DNA from: Unio delphinus
Lineage: Eukaryota > Mollusca > Bivalvia > Unionida > Unionidae
Direction of reading: 5' to 3'
Assembly: GCA_029339505.1 (NCBI GenBank)
Contig: JAQISU010000346.1
Coordinates: 236,001 to 300,000, forward strand
Length of the DNA: 64,000 nucleotides
A program made the translations under genes and the position numbers. Shown one piece after another: positions 24,384 to 35,504 of the stretch (the first letter of the stretch is position 1; each line of letters opens with the position of its first letter). The notes under the pieces were generated by a model. It saw nothing but the letters and a program-made list of their open reading frames with translations, did no database searches and was not told the origin of the DNA.

Positions 24384-24500
24384 CGATACTATGCGATATA
24401 CATATGCGATACTATGCGATATACATATGCGATACTATGCGATATACATATGCGATACTATGCGATATACATATCAATACTATGCGATATACATATGTGA
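24384..24500. repeat. 23-bp tandem repeat
   Basis: Units with core CGATACTATGCGATATACAT start at 24384, 24407, 24430 and 24453, with a decayed fifth. Each contains short palindromic ATATGCGAT/GCGATATAC pieces. Confidence 0.9.
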
Positions 24501-24739
24501 TACTTTTCTGATACATATCTTATCGGGGGCAATTATCATGATACGTATTGCTATAAAAAAAAAATGGCTGGCGATACCCAGATCTACTCAAAACACGTTC
24601 AGACAATCTGGTGTTGAAGAAAGAAAATATGAATGGTTGCTAATCTGACAACGCTCCTGCTTTTCATAGACCCATTCAACTGATAATTAGAGCACAAGCA
24701 AAAGATGAACATACGTACGCATATTCATCACTGGCGACT

Positions 24740-25270
24740 CAGTCTTGACAGACCATGCGAATAGCGCCCTAGGGGTGTTGTCTGTCTCTGGGGTGTTGGC
24801 ATCGTCTGGTGTGGCTGTGCAGGCCTATACGCGATTGACAGTCCCTATTGCAGTTGGTGCAAACATACTAGAAAGTCTGTGGCTGCTGCCGAGGTCTTCT
24901 TTCTCTCACTTTTCTCTGCCGACATGTGATCTCTCCTCGCATCCGCGGCTGATAAGTCCTTGCTTACCGTCAGTTTCCAGATGCCTCGGTCCTCGGCCAG
25001 TACTTCCCAGCCATTGGGTGAAATGTCACATGCCTTCATGTCCCTCTTGCACACATCTTTGAAACGTAGTGAGGGGTGACCGATTCTTCTCGTGCCGATG
25101 GCCAGCTATCCATATAGGATGTCCTTTGGCAGCCTCCCATCCTCCATGCGTCGGACATGTCACAGTCATCGAAGGCGGCGTTTGCAGGGAGTATATGCTG
25201 GGAGTATTTGTACGCTGCATGATCTCGCTGTGTGGGACACCATCTTGCCAGATGAATTTCAGATGAATTA
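24740..25270 (-). pseudogene. LINE ORF2 3'-end remnant
   Basis: The C-terminal part of a non-LTR retrotransposon polyprotein on the minus strand. A long open piece at 24845-25054 reads CKRDMKACDISPNGWEVLAE and then a Trp-containing, Lys/Glu-rich stretch. A second frame (25026-25220) carries a GHPIWIAGHRH-type segment. This pattern of a basic linker, a W at fixed spacing and a Lys/Arg-rich C-terminus is what I know from the end of LINE polyproteins. There are several frameshifts. It lies head to head with the LINE at 25340, to which it seems related but not identical. Confidence 0.65.
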
Positions 25271-25339
25271 GTATATGAATATGTAATGAGTTGAGCTGGT
25301 TTACAGCACAGCTTGGGAAATCCTAGGACCCTCAACCAG

Positions 25340-27443
25340 AAAGGATCAAAACAAGTTTGATGAGAACTGCGACCAGATCAAGCAGTTGATGTATGAGAAA
25401 TACCGCCTCCTTCAACATATCTCAACAACCCAAGTCCACTTCTAGGAAAGATGCGTACAGTAACATACGCAGAACTGTACTACAAAAGCTCTGTCAGATG
25501 CGAAACACATGGCTGAACAACAAAGTTGATGAGATTCAGTGTTATGCAGATCAGCATTACATGGAGAACTTCTACAAAGCCCAGAAAGAAGTGTATGGAC
25601 ATAGAGAAGATTCTTCAGCGATGGGCTGAACACTTTGATAGCGTCCTTAATCGTCCTTCATCCATCAATGATGAAGCCATCAGTCGTCTCCCCCAATTAC
25701 CCATCAACGAACCACTGGATGACCCTCCAACCTTGCCGAAGACACAAAAAACAATACGTCTGCTCTCCAGTGGTAAATCACATGGTTCAGACTAGATCCC
25801 AGATGAAGTCTACAAGAAAGGGGGCACAGCCCTAATAGAAAGGCTCCATCACTTGTTTTTACTAATGTGTCAACAAGTAGCGATCCCCCAAGATTTCAAC
25901 GATGCTTCCATAATGCACATGTATTAGCGCAAAGGGAATCCCCCGGCCTTCGAGAACCACTGGGGTATATCCTTACTCTCAGTTGCAGGAAAGATACTAG
26001 CCAAAATCCATCAGAACATCCTCACAACACACCTTGACTAGAGACTGCTGCCGGAAATCCAGTGTGGATTCAGAAAAGAACGTGAGATCATCGACATGAT
26101 GTTTGCTGTGAGGCACTGACAAGAGAAATGTCAAGAGCAAAACACCGACCTTTTCGCGATCTACGTCGACTTGACAAAGGCATATGCTACTGTCAGCAGA
26201 GAATGATTGTGGAAGATTATGGCCAAGTACGGATGTAAAAAAAAATTATATCTATGGTCCAGCATTTCCACGATAGCATGCAGGTACGAGTCCATAACAA
26301 TGTAAAGACATCTGAGCCATTCCCAGTGACTAATGGCATCAAGAAGAGTTGTGTTTTTGGCACCGACACTGTTCAGTCTATTGTTTTTTCCGCCATGTTG
26401 ACTCATGATTTCAGAGACGGAGAGGTTGGAGTCGGCATATGGTACCGTACAGATGGAAAAATTTTAAATCCCAGGAGGATTCAAGCCAAAACAAAGATTA
26501 TGACAGACACAATCTGGGATTTTTTTTGCAGATGACTGCTCTCTCAATGATGGCTTAGAATCCGACCTGCAATGCAGCGTTGAAGGGTTCTCCATCTCTT
26601 GCACAAGCTTGTGCCTAACCATCAGTACTAAGAAGACTGAAGTCCTTCATCAGCCGGCCCCTGGAAAGCCCTATGTTGAGCCCAACATCACCGTCAACGG
26701 CCAAAAACTCAAAGTACTGAACCGCTACACCTACTTTGGCAGCACACTGTCACAGAGCGTTATTAATGTCGACGAGGTGAACCTTTGCATTGCCAGAGCC
26801 AGCGCAACTTTCGGAAGATTGTATGCCAATGTCTGGAATAAAAGAGGCATCAACATCCAGAGGTCTATAGGGCAATTGTGGTCTCCACACTGCTTTACGC
26901 ATGCCAGGAAGTTGAACCACTTTCACACCAAAAGTCACAGGAAAATCCTCAACATCAAGTGGCAGGACTTGTTTCCAGACACTGAGGTATTCGCCCAAGC
27001 AGGTCACCCCAGCATCCACACCATCATGATGCAGTGCCAGCTATGTTAGGCGGGACATGTTGTACGCATGCCAGATCAATGGCTGCCTAAGAGATTTTTC
27101 TATGGCGAGCTACAGCAAGGACAGCGATCCCAAGGAAGTCGAAAGAAACGCTTCAAAGGCATCCTGAAAGCTGCATTGAAAGCGTTCAACATAAACCCTG
27201 ATTCCTTGGAGCAAACAGCAAGCGATCGAGTCACTTGGCGTTCCTCTGTGTACATGGATCCAAGCTGTGCGAATCTGGCAGGACAGCAGCTGAAGACCTG
27301 TAGAGGCAAGCAAGAAAATCATATATCATCAACCCATCATCCCCAGTCCCTTCTGCAAAACGAACATTTTGTGCAAGGGTTAGCCTCATCATCCACCTGC
27401 GCATGCACAGAACAGAACCATCCCCTGCAACCCTCAGACGACT
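25340..27443 (+). pseudogene. RTE-like LINE reverse transcriptase, 5'-truncated and broken
   Basis: Most of a non-LTR reverse transcriptase plus the C-terminal region. Visible in order: a linker region (RRTVLQKLCQMRNTWLNNK, 25465-25521), the fingers region near 25960-26090, motif A (YVDLTKAYATV, about 26161-26193), motif C (FADDCSLN) near 26524-26550, a thumb-like stretch to 27047, and the region with RMPDQWLPKRFFYGEL from 27068. In-frame stops (e.g. near 25794, 25924, 26041, 26119) and frame changes show it is dead. The layout fits the RTE/BovB side of LINEs; clade uncertain. It ends 35 bp before a long (TA)n tract. Confidence 0.8.
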
Positions 27444-27473
27444 AGAGAGGTCCTCGTCGAATCGACGGACGAG

Positions 27474-28530
<1,057 letters not shown>

Positions 28531-28576
28531 TTCTTCCTACCTACCTACCTACCCATATCCATCCATCCATCCGTAC

Positions 28577-28663
<87 letters not shown>

Positions 28664-28683
28664 GAAAATATATATATATATAT
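28531..28683. repeat. Compound tetranucleotide/(TA)n microsatellite
   Basis: Short (CTAC)n, (ATCC)n and (ATAC)n runs followed by about 85 bp of TA, with an interrupting 'aatgaaaa'. Confidence 0.95.
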
Positions 28684-28884
28684 CTGAATAAACCTTAGCT
28701 GAAATTGGAAATGGAAGACAAGACATGTGGAAAATGGACACCTTGCAATATACCTTTAAAAAGACCAATTACATGTTTCTGATGAAATTACGTGAAATAA
28801 AACACAGCTTCAACCAATCATTAAAGCCAAACTTCGTTAATATTTAGTTGATATGAGTCATAGCATCTTTGAACGTTTAATAAC

Positions 28885-29136
28885 ACTTTGCCAATTTAAG
28901 ATAATTTCACTTATACAACATAATAATCTATTAATTAATATTAATTGCAATTAAAAATAATCGATGGTGTGTTAGGTGTGGAGATTTATTGATTAACGAC
29001 TAAGTTTAACAAAATGATAAAAGGCGAAAGATCAAAGGGGCTCAGAGAGGGGATTATTTACGACATGCCGCCGTTAAAGGGAAATAGATGCGTGTGACTT
29101 TAAAGGAATATGAAATAAAAGGTATGAAATTATGGA
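28885..29136 (+). repeat. Diverged direct repeat B, copy 1
   Basis: Aligns with 30767-31033 over about 250 bp (shared blocks: 'aatttaagataatttcactt', 'gattaacgact.agtttaac', 'tttacgacatgccg', 'agggaaatagatgcgt'). Both copies run into (CA)n tracts. The pair flanks a LINE and its microsatellite head, suggesting an old duplication around an insertion. Confidence 0.8.
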
Positions 29137-29309
<173 letters not shown>

Positions 29310-29314
<5 letters not shown>

Positions 29315-30735
29315 AATGAAGAATTTGTATAGCGCTTAATCTTTAGAAGCTCTAAGTGCTTTAGAACCAGCACAGGATTAAGCACCGTGGTGGCCCATAG
29401 GCAGTCAAACTTTTGTGGCCCCAGACCCACGGTCACGGTCTCATGGGGGCCCCTGGGGGCCCATGATGGGGCCCATAAAAGTCGCGGGGCCCGTAGGCAG
29501 TTGCCTACTCTGCCTAATGGGTAATCCGGGACTGTTTAGAACATCTATAATGATTTGACTACACTACAGAAAAACAAAAAACAAAAACCATGAAATTGGA
29601 CAACATAAAAACATGCTGTAAACATATACGATACAAAACATTATAAGGTCTCTAAGTTTGTTATTGCAGTGGAAAAAGGTGAGTTTTCAGAGCACTTTTA
29701 AAAGGGACCACTGGGTCTTTGTGTGTAATTTCAAAGGGCAGTTTGTTCCACATCGCCGGGCTTTGGTATGCAAAAGAACGTTGTCCATATGACTTCGTTT
29801 TTATAGTGGGAACAATGAGTATTCGATTGCCAGTATCTTGCTGGTGTGTACACATAGGTGAGGCCGGAGAGGTATGTAGAAAAGGAGTGTGTCAGTGAAA
29901 CATAGCACAAAGAACAAATTTTGAATTTCCGAGAAGTTGTTTTGAATTTGAAGTTTCTGGAGTAGATATTGAGACGAACCAGGCAGAATTGAGTTACAAT
30001 AGTTCAGTCTTGAAATTATTAATGAACACACATGTGTTTTAGTGGCATCAACTGAAAGATATTTGCGAATGGAACTGGTGCGTCTCGGATATGCATCCTT
30101 GCATATGTTCATGACATGTTGGTGCAGTGTGAGAGTACTGTCTAAAGTAACACCTAGGTTTCGTACTGACTGTGTGAATTTAATGTTTATGCTGCTGATA
30201 TTTATTGTCTGAGGTAAAGGATGTGAATAAGAAAGTCTTTGTGCTATGGTCAGAATGGCCTCAGTTGTATCATCATTTATCTGTAGCTTGTTACATGTCA
30301 TCCATGATTTCACATCAGAAATGCACCTATCTACTCCATGGATGGTAGCATCAACTTCAGTTGGGTGGCTAGACTTGAATATTTGGGTGTCATCAGCGTA
30401 CAATTGGCGAGACACTGGATGATTATCTAAGACACTTGAGAGCAGCTGAGCGTATAGAATGAAGGGAAGAGGTCCAAGAACAGACCCCTGTTGAACACCA
30501 TAACATAGATCAACGGGGCTGGAATGTATTCCATTTGCAGGATACAATTTGTGTCCTGGTGACTAAGTAGGACTTGAACCACTGTAAGACTGTATTGTGA
30601 ATGACAAATACATGCTGGAGATGGTGAAGTAATATATCATGGTCTATTGTGTCAAATGCTTCAGTCAAATCAAGGAGGGTGAGGACTGTAATCTTTGCAC
30701 TATCCGAAGCAGAGAGAATGTCACATATATACATA
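29310..30735 (-). pseudogene. L2/CR1-like LINE, 5'-truncated, minus strand
   Basis: The 3' half of a non-LTR retrotransposon. On the minus strand: motif A region LLDLTEAFDTIDHDILLHHL (about 30630-30690), QQGSVLGPLPFILY (about 30450-30495), YADDTQIFKSS (about 30370-30402), then SVRNLGVTLDSTLTLHQHVM and SRLNYCNSILPGSSQYLLQK. The 3' UTR ends in a 'gcgcttaatctttagaagc' (plus-strand) motif and an (AAT)n tail at 29257-29302. A frame change near 30520 and a later one break the ORF. A 167-bp MITE sits in the 3' UTR at 29368-29534. It is the same family as 15934, 58395 and 59298. Confidence 0.85.
29368..29534. mobile_element. hAT-type MITE with 8-bp target duplication
   Basis: A GC-rich 167-bp insert. 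The left end CAGCACAGGATTAAGC and the reverse complement of the right end (CAGTCCCGGATTACCC) form matching inverted termini. TTTAGAAC flanks both sides (29360-29367 and 29535-29542), the 8-bp duplication typical of hAT. The empty site is seen in the sister LINE at 59330-59352. The interior is full of GGGCCC-like palindromic stretches. Non-coding. Confidence 0.88.
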
Positions 30736-30766
30736 CACATGCACATGTACATACACGTCTAATAAG

Positions 30767-31033
30767 ACTTTGTTTCCCAATTTAAGATAATTTCACTTAT
30801 ACAATATAATAAAAGATTCTAAACTAGCGTGTCAGGTGTAAATGTAACTGATACAAATGATTAACGACTTAGTTTAACAAAATTATAAAAAGCTAGAGAC
30901 CAAACGGGCTTGTTTAGGGATCATTTACGACATGCCGTAAAAGGGAAATAGATGCGTCTGGCTCAAGAGAAATATGAAATAATAAGGTATGAAATCCCAT
31001 TCATAATCAAACTTTAATAAATTATGCATTTTA
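30767..31033 (+). repeat. Diverged direct repeat B, copy 2
   Basis: The partner of 28885-29136, lying on the far side of the LINE, with small indels relative to copy 1. Confidence 0.8.
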
Positions 31034-31121
31034 ACACACACACACGCACGCACGCACGCACAAACACACACGCACACGCGAGCGAGCGCGCACGCACATA
31101 CACACACGCACACGCACATAT
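31034..31121. repeat. (CA/CG)n alternating purine-pyrimidine tract
   Basis: About 85 bp of CA mixed with CG dinucleotides, including 'gcgagcgagcgcgcacgcac'. Most steps alternate pyrimidine and purine. The CpG density is striking against the AT-rich background. Confidence 0.9.
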
Positions 31122-31548
31122 TTATTATCCAAAACATTAACAAAAATCACAGACTGTTTCAAAAACAACAAATGAATCATGAAAGATATATGTATTACAA
31201 TAAAACAAAATGTGCCATAGATTTGCATGCTACATTATTACAGTTATAGCCTGAAGAGAGAATGACGTTGCCATGTTATAGCTATAGTGAAACAGGGATC
31301 GTACTGCTTCATCGCATTGTAACAGTATGATTATAGATCAATGCAATAAACATAGTGTTTGTAAAACCAACATAAAAGTAGTTGTAAAAACAATAACAAA
31401 AATCAAACATACATTAGGCTGAGGGAAAATTACAGAAAACATGACCAAGACACTAAAACAGAGCAAAATATTTTCAAAGGAGTCTCATAAGCTAAGTAAA
31501 TAAGCTGAATAGGCGATTTAAAAAATTGTCAGTCAAGGATACTTCAGT
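31122..31548. other. Non-coding, nothing recognised
   Basis: AT-rich unique sequence without supported features. Confidence 0.4.
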
Positions 31549-31690
31549 AAATATGCCTGGACGAAACCATTCTTATGCCTGGGCAAAAAAATAACATACC
31601 TGTGCAAAACCATTAATATGCCTTGTAAAAACCATTAACATGCCTGTGCAAAACCATTAGTATGAAAGGGCAAAACTATCAATAAATAAA
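31549..31690. repeat. About 28-bp minisatellite
   Basis: Around five units with core 'tgcctgtgcaaaaccattaa', diverging at both ends. Confidence 0.8.
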
Positions 31691-32277
31691 CGTGGATATA
31701 TAATAACATATGCTTTTAAATAAAATCCTTAAAAAAGAAACCCAGAAATGCTTTGGCTTGATAGAGGAACAGAATTTTATAATAAACTGGATGGCCACAA
31801 ATAATGATTAAATAATAATACAAACCGTGAGTCTTTTAGCCATAGAATATGTAAAAACCATGAACATGGAACATAACATATCGATAAAACATCATTATAG
31901 CAAATGGATACAGAACTCTATATATCTGTCCACGCACATATGTGAATGACCACAAAAAGAAGAAAATAGCTTCTTTATATAATTATAAACTAGAAAGTTT
32001 GGAAAAATAATACAATATTTTAATTTGCAACGTTTTTATGTAACTATATGTGATGCACATGTTTTCTTTACATCAGTCTATTGTATAATTTGTTTGGTTG
32101 GTTCATTTTTTTAATGCAAACTATGACGAAAAACAATTTTGTTTAATTTAGTAAACATTGAAATTATTCGCTATAAAAAAGATGCTAAAATAGTATCTTA
32201 TGTGCAAATACCACGTAATAAGTTTCAAAATACATAATCAATTAACAACGATCATATTGAATCGTTCTTTAATATTC
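31691..32277. other. Non-coding, nothing recognised
   Basis: AT-rich unique sequence; no ORF or repeat of note. Confidence 0.4.
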
Positions 32278-32321
32278 TCTCCTCTCTCTCTCTCTCTCTC
32301 ATTATATATATATATATATAT

Positions 32322-32417
<96 letters not shown>

Positions 32418-32430
32418 GTGTGTGTGTTTA
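32278..32430. repeat. Compound microsatellite (TC)n(TA)n(TG)n
   Basis: (TC)n at 32278-32300, about 110 bp of TA with a 'tattataata' interruption, then (TG)n. On the minus strand this is (CA)n(TA)n(GA)n, the same order as at 17451 and 29137. Confidence 0.95.
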
Positions 32431-32686
32431 TTTATTTGCGTAGATATAAATAACGAAGAAAAGTGTACAAAAAAAGAGGTACCCTCCAGCGAAAAAAACA
32501 GAAACGTCAGTATCACAAGCATGCCATTAGTAAATAACATGTCCACTTTAAGCTATTAATTGAGAAAGAAATATTGTTACGTCCAAATTATGAAGGACAA
32601 ACACTAGTATATATTTTTGCGTGGATTTTTTTCATATGTGTTTTTTTTATGTTCTGTTACTTGCTCACATGTTCATTTACAGAGTA

Positions 32687-32893
32687 ATGGATGAGAACGT
32701 TGGTTATCAAAATGTAGTTCCAATACCATGGCAACGTCAAGGACGTAACCACTTATTCTGTACGGTTACATTTGAAAAGTCACGTATTCCTTCTTTTTCA
32801 AGCCAGCGCAGCGTTGTGTCACGAATACATGAAGCGAGTACATTAATAACAGATCCACAAATTGAGAATGTTTCACGTTTTGCATTTCAATAA
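32687..32893 (+). CDS. Small unrecognised ORF behind a good splice acceptor
   Basis: 68 codons from ATG 32687 to TAA 32893. A pyrimidine-rich run ending in TTCATTTACAG (32672-32682) sits just upstream, a convincing 3' splice site. This could therefore be a short last exon starting at 32683 rather than a free-standing gene. The peptide is hydrophilic with no signal peptide or motif I recognise (starts MDENVGYQNVVPIPWQRQGR; later TLITDPQIENVSRFAF). The frame also continues upstream to an ATG at 32621, which gives a hydrophobic segment overlapping the acceptor; I prefer the shorter form. Evidence that it is a gene at all is weak. Confidence 0.3.
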   Translation: MDENVGYQNVVPIPWQRQGRNHLFCTVTFEKSRIPSFSSQRSVVSRIHEASTLITDPQIENVSRFAFQ

Positions 32894-33057
32894 CTGGATT
32901 GTAGATAACGAAAATTTCAAATATATTTTTAATTGGGATACGAGATCTTTGAACTATATTGCTCTAAATCCATATAAGGCAACACATTTAATGAGAAATA
33001 TTTGAATGTATGAGCGCATTAATGATAATGGGTAATAAGGGAATACGTACAAAGGAA
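32894..33057. other. Non-coding spacer
   Basis: AT-rich, no supported feature. Confidence 0.3.
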
Positions 33058-33162
33058 ACGCGATAGGTATTGCGATAGTATTGCGATAATTGCGATAGGT
33101 TTTGCGATAATTGCGATAGGTATTGCGATAGGTGTTGCTATAATTACGATAGGTATCATTAT
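33058..33162. repeat. Short tandem repeat around 'ttgcgataggta'
   Basis: Degenerate 12-18-bp units of 'attgcgatagg' and 'ttgcgataattgcgatagg'. In one plus frame the array encodes an Ile/Ala/Gly-rich hydrophobic run that continues open to 33310, but with no start codon context. Confidence 0.75.
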
Positions 33163-33439
33163 GATGTTGATGTATCCTTTAGATATGGGCTCACATACAT
33201 TATTGTATAATGATGATGTATCGTTGGGTGATATTAAGGTATGTTTTTCTCACATTTCCATTATTGGTGTATCCAAAGAAGGTCTAACATATATGTTGCG
33301 TGGAAGATAACAAATGATGAGAAACTTGAAAAGTTTAAGTAAGATACAGTGATATCTGAAGTCGCTGTAATTTTACAATTTCTCACCCATTAAATCAATA
33401 CTCAGTACTGATATTTAATCAATACTACCGTAGTATCAA

Positions 33440-33725
33440 TCGACAAGTATTGCGAGCATAAAATAATAATGCGAGTATAAAATAATAATGCGAGTATAAA
33501 ATAAAAATGCGAGCATAAAGTAGTATTGTGCGCATAAAGTAGTATTGTGCGCATAAAGTAGTATTGTGCGCATAAAGTAATAATGCGAGCAGAAAGTAGT
33601 AATGTGAGCATAAAGTGAAAATGCGAGCATAAAGTAGTAATGTGCACATAAAGTAATAATGCGAGCATAAAGTAGTAATGTGAGCATAAAGTAGTAATGT
33701 GGACATAAGGTAATAATGCTCAAGT
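33440..33725. repeat. 19-bp minisatellite
   Basis: About 15 units with core 'gcgagcataaagtagtaat' or 'gtgcgcataaagtagtatt'. All three minus-strand frames are open because the unit lacks stops there. Confidence 0.95.
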
Positions 33726-34855
33726 ATATTACATACGAAAAAACATTTATCGATTTCATAGCGTTTCATTATTCAGTGTGCAAACAATATCTAACTTCAA
33801 TTTCAACTGTGTACATGCCCCTTTGTTATTCATTAGAATCAGTGCATTTACACTGAATATTTGGATGAAGAATCATGTCACGTGTTCTGTTACACGTGTT
33901 CACTTAGTGTGTGGAAGCATTATAATTGATCTCAAATGACACAAGTGTTGGCTAAAACAAAGTCCAAATAAACCATGTCTATAGGGGTTTTGTCATACAA
34001 AACCAAAGTGTAACTTTCACCGATGAAGTACGTGGAAACATTAATAAACTGATGCTGCTAGTAACCAGTCATAAATTTACGATCCTTTCTTGGCAAGCTT
34101 CATATTTACGAGATAAAGATTATCTAGGACTATGTGTCCTTATTAAAATTCTATGTAGTCGCTAAACTAGAAAATGACGCCATTGGTGCTAGGACGTGAC
34201 ATTAAGGTTTAAGTCACGTGCCCAATACATTGTGCTGTTCCTCAAATAAGATACACATTCAATGTTCATCCGTTAGGCCTAGCGTAGTTATGGTAATTTG
34301 CATTCCGTTGCTTAATTATGTCATTAAATAGGTTCTTACATTATGCATATGACACTGCATTCACTCTTGCTGTCTCTGAAAAGTCTGTGAAATCAGCATT
34401 GGATCTTATTTATCCTGACAATTTTCAAGCCATGTATTGACAAGAACAAACAAAAAACAGTCTGAATAAAAAGTAAAACAGGTAGCTATAGATCAGAGTA
34501 ACAGTTATATTGAGATTCATATGAATTTATTTACCAAAGCATAGTATGTTCAAAATGTTAACAAAATGTTGTCACAAAGATCGCTAAAATTATGATAAAA
34601 TCAAACTTATAAAACGTTTGATACCATGCACATGTATCTATCTACTGATGAGTTTACCAAATCCTTCACACAGTGTATTTCCAAGAACGGTATTACTTTC
34701 TTAAAGTTTGTTCAGAAAGATAAACAATTAAAAGGGAAGTGATTATTCAAGAGAAAGGTTATGAATGGATTTAATTAGGTGATATCAAATATGATTGCAC
34801 CCATGTAAATATTTTTGTAGAAAATGGCAGCAGTAACGAAATTTGGGTTTAACTG
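33726..34855. other. Non-coding, nothing recognised
   Basis: Unique AT-rich sequence. No convincing exon. Confidence 0.35.
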
Positions 34856-34955
34856 AATACATACATACATACATACATACATACATACATACATACATAC
34901 ATACATACATACATACATACATACATACATGCATACATACATACACACATACAAA
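34856..34955. repeat. (ATAC)n microsatellite
   Basis: About 24 tetranucleotide units, with one 'atgc' and one 'acac' interruption. Confidence 0.95.
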
Positions 34956-35427
34956 GCTTATAGTATTTTCTTAGTAATTTTTCCATCTTTAAATTGAATA
35001 TGAGATTTAAAAGATCCTTGTCTCATTTTAATATCAAGTCAGCTTTTGTTGCTTTAATTTGTTCAATGTTTCATTATATCACTAGGCTTGATTTCACAAA
35101 ACACTGAACACAAAAATCAGGTTCTTTTTTATATTAAATACATTTTTACATATGACTACAGTGGTCTAAATGTACTGTGGACAAAATATCATGAAAACTA
35201 GCTTTAGAGATCCAACATTTTCTTCTTTCTCACATTAAAAGATTCATTATATCCCTTCCGTTGCCAGCACGTGCTATTTTTGACCATGCATTGTTACAAT
35301 TCTTTGTTTGTTGCAATCTTGGCATGCTGCTACTTTTATAAAGATTATTCCTCCTCGTTAAATAGTCCCTCAATTTATAGAGATTATTCTTCCTCGTTAT
35401 ATAGTCCCACAGTTTCGACCTACAAGT

Positions 35428-35430
<3 letters not shown>

Positions 35431-35502
<72 letters not shown>
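35431..35502. repeat. (TA)n microsatellite
   Basis: A pure TA run of about 72 bp. Confidence 0.95.
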
Positions 35503-35504
<2 letters not shown>

